In this document: piece after piece, positions 44,883 through 56,741 of the stretch | Layout of the letters: each line of letters begins with the position of its first letter | Numbering within the stretch: the first letter of the stretch is position 1 | Source of the DNA: Exophiala sp. HKRS030 | Lineage: Eukaryota; Ascomycota; Eurotiomycetes; Chaetothyriales; Herpotrichiellaceae | Length of the DNA: 64,000 nucleotides | Assembly: GCA_023897205.1 (NCBI GenBank) | Contig: JAHWDD010000013.1 | Coordinates: 1 to 64,000 of the forward strand | Direction: 5' to 3' | Notes under the pieces: model-generated | Seen by the model: only the letters and a program-made list of their open reading frames with translations | Told to the model about the DNA's origin: nothing | Database searches by the model: none | Position numbers and translations under genes: made by a program

Positions 44883-45420
44883 TTAGACTTTCGAAGTTTG
44901 AGAACTTCTTGTTGCCGTAAGGACGAGATGGTCTTTCGTCTCCATACTTTTCTTGGTTGTCTCGCTCCTTAGACTTACGAATAGCCGCTTTTCAATAACA
45001 GTCACGCGAAGCTTAAGATCTCTGAGGGCAATAGACTTGCCAAAACATGTTCGTGGCCCCTTTCCCGACCAGGATGTGGCCGCGCTAAGATCAACATCCG
45101 TGTAAAGCTCTTTACAAACGTCGACCTCCGGCAGGCAGCCAAAGTTCAGGGTGGAATTCATTTGGCAGTGAATAGACCTCCGAATTCCGTTGTATATTGT
45201 ATGCCTGCAAGGATAGAATAGTATGAAAGCATCAGGCCACGTCCAAGGTTACAACCTCGATCAAAGAGATGCAGAAGGGGCAAATACTTACATTGGCGAG
45301 GGTCACTGTCTCGTCTATTCTGTCCCCATTTGCGGACCCTATCCTGGGAAGGCTCGCTCGTAGCCTTATCACCGCCTCCAATATTGGCAGGTGAGAGACT
45401 GTTTTGTAGAGAGATACCAT
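44883..45420 (-). pseudogene. Cytochrome P450, 3'-end fragment with a frameshift
   Basis: The C-terminal part of a P450. The last exon (45204-44883) starts with AYNIQRNSEVYSLPNEF, the region before the PERF motif, and ends with the heme-binding loop GKGPRTCFGKSIALRDLKL, which matches the FxxGxRxCxG consensus and keeps the heme cysteine. The upstream piece (about 45420-45290) has SHLPILEAVI, the start of the K-helix segment, but then RLRASLPRIG follows with several residues missing, including the expected ExxR. Between PELWL and PEVDV the frame shifts: GCAGGCAG at 45131-45138 is a 4-bp tandem duplication. No 5' half of a P450 was found. The gene is dead, and its former substrate is unknown. 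Confidence 0.75.
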
Positions 45421-45985
45421 TTTTTCGCCCCAAATAACGGTGCTAGGCTCATTATGCAGACGGTCTTGCCCTGGCAGGGCCACTGCTTTCTTACCAGATC
45501 TCGACTGTGCCGTCCATGGACGCCAATACGAGCCGGGTCGAGTCACGAAGAGCGAGCAAGGCATCATTCCACCGAAGATCTCACTTGGGGAGAGACTAAG
45601 GAGCATTGACCACACGATAGTACGGGTTCGCAAAAGTCGATGTGACTATCACGAAGGTATCATGGACCCTAAATAGGGCCGAAGTATCCTTGTCGTACAT
45701 TGAAGCATCCTACCCGGTATCCGTCATACCTCTACCGTGATCCTAAAAATTTGAAGAAACAGATGCTCCTTTGTTGTCCGCAAATTGGGGAAGTAATGCC
45801 GAGGTGAAGCCAGTCGTTACCGAAGAGGGGTCGAAAAAGCGGAGATAATCTCATGGTTAGTTAAAGGCGCGCCAGGAACAGCCCACTACTATATCGCTGT
45901 ACTTCGCTAATCGATATCTATACTCTTCTCCAAGTCGCTCGCTCACAACATTTTCATCGTAGCGGCTGAAAAGTCAGCATCCACG
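45421..45985. other. Intergenic, likely promoter of the cyclase-family gene
   Basis: A short antisense frame (45232-45633) overlaps the P450 relic. The rest shows no gene. The last 100 bp before ATG 45986 are pyrimidine-rich in part, as in fungal promoters. Confidence 0.4.
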
Positions 45986-47341
45986 ATGAAGTTCGATCCT
46001 AACTCCAGGGCTTTGCCAAAACGTTCAGAATTACCTGCGATCCCGGGGGCTCCGGATGGAGCCGCGTGGTTCTGGGGCCCTAATGACGAGGTACGAAGTC
46101 ATCCTACACTCTGGGAAGTACCGATATGGCTCTTAATTGTGGTCTCACTGCCAATCAGCTTGGGCGTCTTAATCTCCTGACCAAGGAGCGCGTTGCAGCA
46201 GCAGCAAAGTTGATAATAACCGGGGAGATTATAAATCTCAAGTTTGTCCAAGAATCAACGAACATGAAACATCAGAAAGATTGACATAGTATGCTTGACA
46301 GTTGGCGAGCGGATTATCCTAACCCGCCATCGTTTGGCAGACAAGGTTTTGTCCACACGATTCAAACCATCGGCGATTCTGGGTATGATGATTTGTATAA
46401 CATGAATACCCAGAGTGGGTCACAGGTGAATGATTTACGACCAATGTCATGTGATACTGATGAAGAATGACTGACTACAATCGATAGTGGGATGGCTTCC
46501 GTCATGTAAGACTATTACGCTACGACAGTGCCGCTATAGGTAGAAGTTTTGACCTTGTGCTTAGGTTGGATTGAAGTTCAACAACGACATTATCTTCTAC
46601 AACGGAGTAGGTTTTGTATTCATCTTGGGCAGAGAATAAGCTGAAACAAGGAGCTCACCATGGACGAAGTCCCAAACGCGAAGTACGGTGGAATGCAGGC
46701 TTGGGCTGAACATGGAATAGGTATAACCTCTGTAACGCCTCTGAGGGCCAAAACGTCTAACTTCGTCAGCTGGTCGCGGCGTTCTTATTGACTACTGGGA
46801 CTATGCAGGTAAAAGCTATGATCCAATCACGACCCACCGAATCCCGTTGAAGGATGTTCAAGCTTGTGCAAAAGCGCAAGGGGTGGAATTCCAGTATGGT
46901 GATTTACTACTGATACGGTCTGGGTTTGTCGATCATTACGATAGACTGGATGAGAAGGGACGGAAGCAGCTGGGGACACTTCAGATCCCAGACCATACAT
47001 TTGTTGGAGTCGAGCAAACGGAGGAAATGCTCGATTTTCTACACGACAACTACTTCAGTGCCGTAATAGGTGATGCTCCAGCCTTCGAAGCTTGGCCGCG
47101 AGCAGAGTTCAACCTTCACCAATATCTACTTCCACGTTGGGGCGTACCAATTGGTGAAATGTGGAATCTTGAGAGGCTGGCTGAGACTTGCAAAAGGAAG
47201 AAGCAATACACCTTCTTCATCACTAGTGCCCCAGCCAATGTTCCTGGTATGCATATGTCGTGCTGACAAGGAGTATGCGCTAACGAAACAACCTTCGCAG
47301 GCGGCATAGGAAGCCACCCGAATGCTGTCGCCATTTTTTAA
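45986..47341 (+). CDS. Cyclase-family (PF04199-type) metal-dependent hydrolase
   Basis: A protein of the cyclase / kynurenine-formamidase-like superfamily. Eight exons: 45986-46090, 46159-46241, 46302-46425, 46488-46505, 46565-46606, 46654-46720, 46770-47246 and 47301-47341. All frames close at 318 aa. Family features: RLNLLTKERVAAAAKLI, QWDGFRHV in place of the bacterial GTHxDxP metal motif (as is usual in fungal members), NGLTMDEVPNAKYGG, RGVLIDYWDYA, GDLLLIRSGFV, GDAPAFEAWP, LHQYLLPRWGVPIGEMW and the ending PGGIGSHPNAVAIF. Exon 4 is only 18 nt. The enzyme's substrate is unknown in fungi. Some superfamily members hydrolyse N-formylkynurenine, so closeness to kynureninase is notable, though fungi normally use an unrelated formamidase. 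Confidence 0.87.
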
Positions 47342-47816
47342 GAAGCCGGGATGCGACCAACCATCGGTAATTTGTTCCCTTACTGGACACTCGACATTGA
47401 CACTCCGTGAACTTGACCGGGTTTCCCTACTTACTTAGCGTCTATCTACAACGTGACTGGTCAAGTTACCGCGATGGTGCGGGATAACGGTATTGGCGTG
47501 TTACTGAAATCGCGGATCTACAAGAAAGACAGCCTACAGCATACCCGGAATGTAGAGTAGCAAAGTCTATGCATTTGATATGGTCCTGAGGCTCAATCCT
47601 GACGTATCGAGTGAGGTGTAGGCTTGTGCTCTTTACCAGTACATGTATGGCCATTCTTAAACTATGTCTACTTCTACTACCTACAGAGAAGCTCCCACCA
47701 CTATACACTCTCGATCTCACCGGATTGACAATAGTGTTTTGTGAAAATAACGACAAACCGTCCCGTGCCAATCGAGTTGGTAAAAAGAGAATCCCTGCGA
47801 TAGTAATTAGGCCACT
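47342..47816. other. Intergenic between convergent genes
   Basis: This is the 3' flank of the cyclase-family gene and of the beta-lactamase-like pseudogene. I see only short shadow frames and no repeat. Confidence 0.5.
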
Positions 47817-49704
47817 CTATTTAGCTCTCTTCGTCATTTCCAAGTTAAGTGCCGGGATTTCGACACTTGTTGTTTCCTTGGTAACATTGAAAATAAATAA
47901 ATCCAGCGGTTTGCCATTATAGTTCAGTGCATCGACACTCAGCCATGTGACACACGTCGGCGTTCCGGCATCAATGGGAGCATCTTGATCCTGGAAAACT
48001 GCCCTGAAGGCAATCCTTGTCTCTCCAGACGAGATTTTCTCAGTTAAGTCTGTTGGGTAAAGTCTGATACTCAGTGCTGACGGCGAAGTCCCCATAAGCC
48101 TTGCAAGTTCTTCGCGAATGTCTGTTGATCCCACTGTGATGTTGGACACGGACAAGCCCGGCAAGTCATGCGGATCTTCGATAATCAGAGAAGCTGTCAG
48201 GTTATTTGATCTGTACTCTCCAGAGTACACATATTCTGCCTGGCTGAGTGCCGCTTTTTCAAGCTCTGGTAGGAGCACATCGGCGACAACATCGACATGA
48301 ACATTAAGATCAGCCGCGGCCACTTCGTCTGCTGCGAGAATAACGAAGCCGACATTATAATCGGGCACAAGCCCAAGATATGAGCTATACAGTCCTAATG
48401 AGCCATAACTAGTGTAGACATCGATGACGGGATTGATAGGGTTTTGGTCCAGAGTTGATTTGTAGATAATCCAAGGGCGACCAGTATCATTGACCAAATT
48501 CGAAGTGTGTGCAATTGGTTTGAGCCACCGCCGTGTCACAGCAGATAAAGCCAAGGTGGAATTAAGCATGGCTATTCCGGCTCTTGACATATCGGTAATT
48601 GTAGAGTACATTGATAAGGACCTTTGGAATAAGCTTGTCAGTGAATGACACACTCTTTTTCATTTCGAGAGACTGACGGGGATTCGTCACCAAAGTCAGC
48701 ATACCAGTCGCTCCCATTGTTATTTTTGCCTGGAATAACAGTATGTGTGCTATTTGCTGGGCGATACAGGCCAGTAGAGGATAAGCCTATGGGACGAACT
48801 GCTTGATTCAACAAAGCTTCGTACGGCTGCTGTTTAATACTTTCCAACGCATATGCTAGCAGTTGGAAAGCCGTATTCGATAAGATAGGAGTTGTACCAG
48901 GGAGATGAACAGGATACTGAGCACGTAGGTCTTCGAAAAATTCTATCTTCTGTCAGTAATCATTGTCGGAAACATGGTCTATCCCAGTAGGTTACTTGCC
49001 TGCTCTTGTACAAGTTGGCTGTAAATATCTAGACCGCTGTGCGGCACTCAACGGGTTTAGAAGTGAAATATTCCGCGCGCTCAGGTCGGTGACACCATCT
49101 GTATTCGCTGTTAGGCAAGAATCTCCGTTGATAGTTCATACTCACAATCTTGAGGTACTCCTGAAAGATGTCCAGCCAGATCACCAAGTGTTACATCCTC
49201 CTAGGAAAAGTGTCCAAAAGGGGTCTCCTCGTTATCCCTTGTTAGTTCCGATACGTAGTTGGTGATTAGGTAAACCCAATGTGCCTCTCCAGCCTCGATG
49301 AGGAAAACCCAGACGGTAAAGACTTCTGTAATTGTGGCAATACGGAAAATGCTGTTTGCATCAAGTTTCGATGCCCCAGGTATTGGTTTGGACATGTGAG
49401 GCGCCGTATAGTGATATTCATAAAAGAATGGATGTGAATAGTTCAAGGGATCATTCGAAGTAAAAAGACCAATGGAGAATGAAGTCGTGTTAGAGGAAAC
49501 AGTTCCGTAGGTACTGTTAGAGGTAGAAACAAGTTTGTCAAATGCCGCAGTGGTATTTTTAAGCGCAGATTGGATGATACTGTCACTTGTGAGACCGCTT
49601 GGACGGGGAAACCGTGGACTGAGGATAGGACATGGCTGGAAAGACTGTGAGCGTGAGATTGATGGGATAGCTAGTAATAGAATGAGTGAGGTTGGAAAAA
49701 GCAT
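47817..49704 (-). pseudogene. Secreted beta-lactamase-like protein, broken
   Basis: A member of the fungal serine beta-lactamase / transpeptidase-like family. Exons on the minus strand: 49704-49146, 49098-49000, 48942-48678 and 48621-47817; the frame closes at 575 codons. It has a signal peptide (residues 1 to about 19). Codon 168 (49201-49203) is TAG where relatives have tryptophan in a W-E-D-V-T-L segment, so the protein is truncated early. The three catalytic motifs are also altered: RIATITEVFT replaces the S-x-x-K motif (S to T, K to E), PILSNTAFQ lacks the Y of Y-x-N, and YTSYGS lacks the K-S/T-G triad. It was probably inactive before the stop appeared. The second intron uses a GC donor. 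Confidence 0.85.
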
Positions 49705-50207
49705 ATTGAATACAGCTTGGAGTATGAGAACAAGATTGAGAGGTACAAGGAATCATGGAGAGAGATGTCTGAGCTCGCCCGTGCATCGGCTTTTTATACA
49801 GTGCACCTGGTTGCCATGAAGGATCGATTAAGATGGCTTGTATTTGCCCTTGACTAGTATACAACATAGTCCCCAATACAAAAGCCTTATCGGCGATGGC
49901 TATTCCGAGCGAGTATTGCGTGGAGTTTGCTCCGCACTGTGAAATCTGATCGTCGCCGCAATTTCCACGGTAGGAAACGAGAGCGATGGTCCAATTAAAA
50001 CCCGTCGTTTCAACTTGATCGAGGCTGAGTTTTTCAGGCCTCCGACAAGTCAACCACCTTAAAACGCGCATCCCTTCTGACATGCCCAGCATCAGTATTC
50101 ATTGTCGCTCTCATAGCTTAATTAAGGATCAATTCTGACTCAGTTCATCCTCTTCTTCCTCGGCAGGCTACACGTAGATGCCAATTGGATGAATATGAGC
50201 ACCCGTC
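49705..50207. other. Divergent upstream region of two genes
   Basis: This lies between the start of the beta-lactamase-like pseudogene (minus) and the start of the regulator (plus). An antisense frame (49583-50092) overlaps the start of the former out of frame. It has no recognisable domain, so I do not call it a gene. Confidence 0.4.
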
Positions 50208-51862
50208 ATGTGGACATTCCCCACAGAAACACCGCCACAGAAAGTCAATGGGCGACTCGGTTCAAAGAAAACGAAGACTGGCTGCTTGACGTGTCGGTAA
50301 GTTGGAAGCACAATCGGGCTAAAACTTCACTATCTTCCGGAAGTTGCTCATCAGTGTGCAGGAAGCATCGGGTCAAGTGCGACGAGCAAAGGCCATTGTG
50401 CAAGAGGTACGACATGTCTACTCATCCGGCATAGAAGCTAATAGGGTCCATTTCCAGATGCAGAAGGCTGAAACTTCATTGTGCCGGATATCAAGATCTA
50501 TTTAGAATCTTTGGCATCTCGCGACAGGGGTCCGCATATCCAGCTAGCAAGCCGAACCGACCAGCTGCGAATCCTGATCGTCAACTCAGCATCTTTCCAG
50601 GGAGTGACGAGGAGCGTCGATTATTTGAACTTTTCCGCACAAGTGTCGTCTTTCAGCTCAGCGGATTTCTAGATGAAGACTTTTGGATCACGACGCTTTT
50701 GCAAGTCTCCCACTTGGTGTCATTGGTCCGTGATTCGGCGATTGCCATTGCAGCACACATCGCAGAACACCACAGACATTTCAGAACAACAACGCCTCAA
50801 CAATCTCGGAATATCTCACTGAAATACTATCAAAAAGCACTTCACAGGGCAAATTGGCATACAGAATCCGCTGACAAGGAGCTTGTGGCTGTAATATGTT
50901 GTCCCCTCTTTCTGTGTTTGGAATTTCTGCAAGGAAAAAAACTGCAGGCCATGTCCCTTTTTGCGCGTGGTCATTGTCTTATGAAGACTTTTCAAGAGCG
51001 ACACGCCCGAAACTTTGCTGTATCTGGCTGCGCAGCTATCTACGATAGTCTTCGCCCAATGTACAACAGACTTACTATGATGGCAAAGCTATTCGGGCAC
51101 AGTCTCCCAGTGGACTATTCTGATCTGGCTTTTCTCCTTGGCTCAAACCCAACAATTTACACTGTTAACACTCTCAAAGACGCTCGTGATTGCCTTTTTC
51201 AGCATTTGGTCATCGCACACGAATTTGTTAAGCGCCTGAACTCTACAACCTGTGCGCCACTTGCGATGCACAAACACCATCTGCATAGACAGGAGGAGCT
51301 TCTCAGCCAGCTGGATGTTTGGAATAGTAACTTCAATCACATATGTGGGAGTCTTGCCGTGTCGGTCCGTGCTGCTGTCGCAACGCTAAGCATGTGGCAT
51401 ACTGCTGCAGTAATCTGGTTGAGACATCCTTTTGAGGGTTTCGAGATGACCTTTGACGAGAGCCTGGACTGTTTTCAGATCATCGTCGAGAAGGCTAAGG
51501 AGGCTCTTACTACTAAACAAAATGTTCAAGACACATTCGCATTTGGAATGGGAGTATTGCCGCCATTGTATTTCACAAGCCTGAAATGTCGACACTTCTT
51601 CTTACGAAAAGAGGCACTACGACTGATGAGACAATGTCCAAAGATGGAAGGGCTTTGGGACAGGGACGAATTGATAACGGTTGCATCCCATGCATTTGCG
51701 CTAGAAACATCAGCTCAATCAGAGATCACTTCCTTACCAGCGGAGCACCAGCGTTTGATCAAGGTGAAGATTCTCCAGGGGGACGCCGCTCGAAGACTCC
51801 AGTCTGCATTCATTTTCAGAGAACACAAGGTCGAACAAGCCTGGAATAAAATTATACAATAG
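50208..51862 (+). CDS. Zn2Cys6 transcription factor
   Basis: A fungal binuclear zinc-cluster regulator. Exons are 50208-50296, 50362-50406 and 50458-51862; frame closes at 512 aa. The cluster is complete only after splicing: GCLTC, RKHRVKC, DEQRPLC, KRC, RRLKLHC, giving C-X2-C-X6-C-X6-C-X2-C-X6-C. Both introns (65 and 51 nt) fall inside codons of the zinc cluster. The ATG at 50208 is fixed by an upstream in-frame TGA. The C-terminal part is a fungal-specific regulatory domain with hydrophobic helices and no enzymatic motif. It sits head to head with the broken beta-lactamase-like gene and tail to tail with another zinc-cluster gene, so its targets cannot be assigned. Confidence 0.9.
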
Positions 51863-52159
51863 CACCTATCTGTAAGCCTGGAGAGGCAAAATGAGAGCTC
51901 AGAGTTGTAGTGTTAACTGAGCCCCAAAGACTCCTGAGCAATCCAGACTTGTCGACGATTAATCCCTTCGGAAGAGGCTGATTTTCCAACTATTTGTACC
52001 GAAGCCCTTACCAACACTCAAGGTCTGAGAACGCAGCCGTGTTTTTGTCATGGCCATGTCTACAGTGTTGCAGTCGTGCCATAGAACTCAGTACAGCATA
52101 GCAACCCTCCTGTTATGGCAATGCTACAGCTTTGGGCATACATGAATATGTGGAAAGAC

Positions 52160-53619
52160 TTATAAGAGGCAAAATTCCAATCGTTTGGAATATGCAAGCT
52201 GACGCACAGTCGTTCCACTGCCTTTAGACCAGAGCTCGTGGAGAAGCAATAAAGGGGGCTCAAAGTAGGGTAGAAGTCGTTTTTCTTCCTCCTCAAAGAA
52301 ATCCATCCAGGTCTGATCAATAAATGTCTTATCCGCATCAGTGAGATATTGGGGCTCTGAAGCGACTGTGAAAAGGACATAAAGGCCCATATTCCACCAA
52401 CAAGAATCCTCCTCGTCTTCATCTTCGCATGGCTTTGGAACTTGTTCCAGGATTCGGAGGATTTGACGAATAATATTGGCTGTCGAGCAAGAACTTCCAC
52501 CATGGACAGACAGGCTCAACGAAGCCGGATCAGCAGTTGGAGAGTTCAGGCGAAGTTGATTTTGCCGGGCATAAAGAATCGAAGCCAGGCGGGTCGCCTC
52601 CCACACAGATTGCTGTATCGGGTCAGTGTGTTGGTACGACCAGCTCCAAAGGCGATCTTCGGTGCCTGCATCTTCAATCGTGGAGAGCAAGTCGAGGAAG
52701 GAATACGGCAAACAACTGTAAGGCTCGATGCCCGTTTGATGGCGACAACAATTATACCAAATACAAGCAGATGGAGTCTGCCTGCCGACTGTAAATACGG
52801 GAAGATCCATGACGCCTAAAACCTCCAAGAAGTTGTATCCGAAGAAACGGAAATTGAACCGAGGACCCGGAGTTTGTTGAATGTGCTGGAAAAGTGAAAG
52901 AAGACCATTCAAATGTATAGTCCACACGGGATGGGTATTCATCTAGGTGAGGCTTTGAGTTAGGCATCGTGACCAAAATAAAGGCATGTGCCAAGACCAC
53001 GTACACTGGACCAACACAAAAGGAAGCCGGCAAGCAAAGTTGCATCTCTACCCATATTTATGGGGTTGCACACATCGCGTCTAAAGGATGATATGCTTTT
53101 TGAATAGTACTCATCGTGTTTATCTTGGAATTTGGCAAGTAACGTGAGTTGATAGGTAATGCAGTTGATCAATAAAGCCTTTGACTCAGCACATTGTGGC
53201 AGAATCTGGGATAAGACACTGTGGTTGACTCTCGAGCCCAGTGTCAGGCAACCCCATTCGGCAACTATGCTTGCGAGGTTAGTTGGAAAGTTGAATCGGT
53301 GGATAGCGTAGGTACAACACCCACAATCGTTCATCATCTGCCACTCGAGCTGACTCTGAAAGAGGCTAGGTACTTTAACGGTTGGACATAACTGTGACGA
53401 ATTGGTCTTAGTTCCGGCTTGGGATGCAGCAGATTCATGGGTCCATTTCAGACGGAGTTGATAGCCGCCACACCGAAGGAATTTTTCACTGCATTGACCA
53501 CAGACTGGGCGCTTCTCGTCACATTTTTTGTGGCGTGCTTTGCATGTCCAGCAGCCACGGCGGGATCGGGGTCCGTTATTGGTAGTGCGAGGTTGTGTTG
53601 CCGCCACTTTATTCGTCAT
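52160..53619 (-). CDS. Zn2Cys6 transcription factor
   Basis: Exons on the minus strand: 53619-53005 and 52942-52160, with a 62-nt phase-0 intron; 465 aa. The cluster lies in residues about 23-50: GCWTCKARHKKCDEKRPVC, then GQC and SEKFLRC, i.e. C-X2-C-X6-C-X6-C-X2-C-X6-C. The N-terminus is basic (PRSRRG), as usual before the cluster. The rest resembles the fungal-specific DUF3468-type domain with an acidic stretch (EDEDEED) around residue 390. It is convergent with the neighbouring regulator at 50208-51862, with 297 bp between their stops. Confidence 0.9.
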
Positions 53620-55028
53620 TTTCTGGAATCACGAAAACAGGGTTTCACCAATGTTAGTACACCGTCAAGATCACACGTGATGTTGACAAAGCTTGTGGAA
53701 AGAAAGATAGCACGCACTGCTCAAAGCAGCATAGTGGGTAGATAAGCTTGACTTGAATGGGCTTTTCAGTATCAATAAAGGTAAGCGTTGACGAAGACGA
53801 GACTGTTAAATTGATAGAGGAGGAAAAGGACAACATGCAAATTGGCGTTTTGAGTTTGACATGCTTGGCAAACAGCGCGGTGGCTTAGTCAGCGGCGTCG
53901 CCGTAGAAGTTGTTAACAACTAATATTGGAGCTTCGGGTGCTCAACCACGGTTCCAGATTTTACCTATGAGATCCTCTGATCGAATAACCATACTCACAG
54001 ATGGTGATCTCGCTATCACATCTGAAAAGACTGATATGCGATTTTCCCCAGCAAAAGGTGGGTACTTTAGTAAGCTGTGAGTAGGTATAAGAGTGCTTTC
54101 CCCTGACGTCTATCACATAGCGGATTTTCAGACTTTATGTCGTAGAAAGTCAGGAAGTATTCCAGTACCGACACGTTCCGTGATATCAACTCTACTTGTG
54201 TTCCCTCCGTTCTTGGATGGGTTGAAACGGGAGTAGCTCGGATGTGATAGCAAGAAATGACCAGCCGAAAGCCGACAGGTGACGGTGCCAAGCCTAGAAC
54301 ATGGTAAGGCATACTTGGGGATGAGAGTGATCCAACGAGTGTCCGTCGGATGCTATGTATTAGCTGAAACATGTCATGGCTGTGTGCTCAAGCCAAGCCC
54401 CGTGCCTCCAAAAGCTTGAACGTGCTCTACACTAAACCGGATTGAGTAGCGTTACACGACCCCTGCTTGAAATTGTTTGGTGATGGGGCTGAGGAGCTCA
54501 GCCTCGGCCTTCTTCTTGACATGGGCGCACCGTCAATCGATAGTGCAAGTATGTAGAACGAACATGTTACTCTGCAGTATGGAGTACATCCGTACGATCG
54601 GTGTTTTGCAGGAATGCCATACAATTTTTCTCTCAAGTTGCCGATGTACTGTACTTCTCGCCTCCGCCTTAACAGCCTAGCCTCAAGATCTGTGCGCTAG
54701 GATCTCGCTCCAAACGTCAGACTAAACCGCATCAGGCAGGCTCACACGCCCCCTGCTAGCGCTTTCGACACATAGTACTCCGTACTTTATAGTCCCAACA
54801 AGTGGTGGTTAGCCATATATATAAGCGCGTTCTCTTGTTAACTCACTGTGCTGTCATTACCTCCGACATACACTCTCGGAGTTTCACCAATTTTTTCTAT
54901 CTTGATCCCTATCGTTACCTGTGTCGCTAGCAGTAACACGTCGAGCGTCCTCGGAAGAGATGACGGTGACGTGTCCAAAGAAACATCTTTACTCTCGGTG
55001 GTCTGCACGTATCTGATGCCGGAATCCA
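53620..55028. other. Divergent intergenic region between two regulators
   Basis: A 1.4-kb interval between two head-to-head Zn2Cys6 genes. Only small frames without domains are present. A TATATATAA at 54816-54824 lies about 205 bp upstream of the right-hand gene's ATG. Confidence 0.5.
54816..54824 (+). promoter_or_regulatory. TATA-like box
   Basis: TATATATAA, 205 bp before ATG 55029 of the zinc-cluster gene, in a stretch of otherwise mixed composition. It suggests a long 5' leader. The call rests on motif and distance only. Confidence 0.35.
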
Positions 55029-56741
55029 ATGGAAACACAATATCGGCGCTCTAGAACTGGTAAACCCTTCACTCGTTCCCCGGGATAATGCGGTGTTGCA
55101 TGTTGACCGAATTCTCTAGGATGTGTGAATTGCCGAGAAATCCGCTGCAAATGCGACGAGACAAAACCAGAATGTCGCCGATGCGTAAGCCGTGGAGTGG
55201 CTTGCAAAGGTTATGTCAGAACGCTGCGATGGGTCGGTCAGCCACACACGACGAAAGCTTCCACCCGAAAGCAAAGCTCAGAACGCACTGTTCGAAATCA
55301 GAAGTCCAATAACAACCTGGAGAATCAATTCTCATACCAATTGTCTATCTCGAAGCTACTGTCCACCCTTCATCCACTGGAAGCCCTCGATCGGGCACTC
55401 TCCGAACACTGGATGATGATGACTCTTCAACTCGTCTGCCTTGACCCGGCCGCTATATATGAACTAAGGCAGATATACCACAACACTACCACCAAAAACA
55501 AGTCCATTGCCTTCCCCGCAATGCTAGCTAACTCCGCTGCTCACCTACTATCTCTGGGAAAGATACCTGCGTCGACCTTTGCTCTCTTGCAACAAAGAGC
55601 GTTCAGTGCGCTGCGTTGCTCACTCAACAACCTGAATAGAGAGGCCCTGACTAGGGAGTCAAGTACACTGTCCAGCAGCAGCAGCAGCAGCAGCAGCATC
55701 CCGTGCTGCGGTGACCATATACCACTCCCACCACTGGATGACGATGTCATTATTGGTTCTTTGCTATTGATCGGTTGCGAAATCATTCAGCCACACGATA
55801 GCCGCGATGTGACTCGAATACAGATCCTCATACAGGGCACATGTTGTTTAGTGACTGAGCGGCATAAATATTTTGCCTGTTCATGTTCACGACTCCATCC
55901 AGAACGTTCGCAGCCGGAATACAAGCTGGACAGCCCCTTTTTCCAATCTGCAGTTCAGTCGTTGGCCTGGGTGGATATCATGTCCTGCGTACCATGCACG
56001 AGATCTCCCATGCTGGACAAGGAATATTGGCTTGAAGAAGCGATTTATGCATCCCAAGAGAGTGCCCGACAATTACGACCTAATAACAACTTGGGTTACT
56101 GTGCAAAGATACTTTCCTTGCTTGGTGAATCCATAACTACCATTCAAAGTTTGTATGAACAAACAATCTCAGAGGAAGAATTTTCCCGAATACAGAGTCA
56201 TTTGGGAGTTCTCCTTGGAGAGGCAATAGAGGAATTGCCAAAGCCTGAAACTCTTACGGACACATCCAGCGATAAGTCAGCAGAATTCAGCAAATATGCC
56301 ATGAACGAGACTCACAATTTCTGTCTACACGCGGCTGTTTGCCATGGACTCGCAACTCAGATATTCCTGTTACGTGCGACAGACCATGAGCGTGACTCAC
56401 CACGAATTCAATCTCTTCGTGATCGCTTGTTCGAATCTCTGTGTGAAATTTCTACGGCTCACAGTGTCGTATCGAAGATGCTATGGCCACTATGGGTTTT
56501 GGGTTGCGAGAGCTACCTCGATGGGGATGACGGCTTGAGGGAATTTGTGATCACTTTTCTTCAGGCAGTCTATAAACGACAACATATGAAGAACGTGGAG
56601 AACTGCCTGAAAGCATTGAGAGACGAAGTGTGGACGCTGAATGCGTTAATACCAGACCAGGAGTGCGAGAGTCACGTTGTGCAACAATCCGCCTGGGTAA
56701 GGCATTGTTGGAATAAAGGTGTCAAACTCATACTTGCCTAA
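55029..56741 (+). CDS. Zn2Cys6 transcription factor
   Basis: Exons are 55029-55059 and 55120-56741, with a 60-nt intron inside the glycine codon before the zinc cluster; 550 aa. The first exon encodes only M-E-T-Q-Y-R-R-S-R-T, a typical basic lead-in. The cluster is GCVNC, REIRCKC, DETKPEC, RRC, VSRGVAC (C-X2-C-X6-C-X6-C-X2-C-X6-C). Upstream of ATG 55029 the frame meets a TGA, which fixes the start. A run of nine serines comes from an (AGC)8 tract at 55674-55697. The remainder is the fungal-specific helical domain. Target genes are unknown; the nearest intact enzymes are homogentisate dioxygenase and the FAD monooxygenase. Confidence 0.9.
55674..55697 (+). repeat. (AGC)8 microsatellite in coding sequence
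   Basis: Eight AGC units encode most of a polyserine run in the zinc-cluster regulator. It is a site where length may vary between strains without a frameshift. Confidence 0.9.

Noticed and set aside
49583..50092. A 169-codon antisense frame upstream of the beta-lactamase-like gene
   Set aside because: It overlaps that gene's signal-peptide region out of frame and no family was recognised; kept only as a remote possibility.
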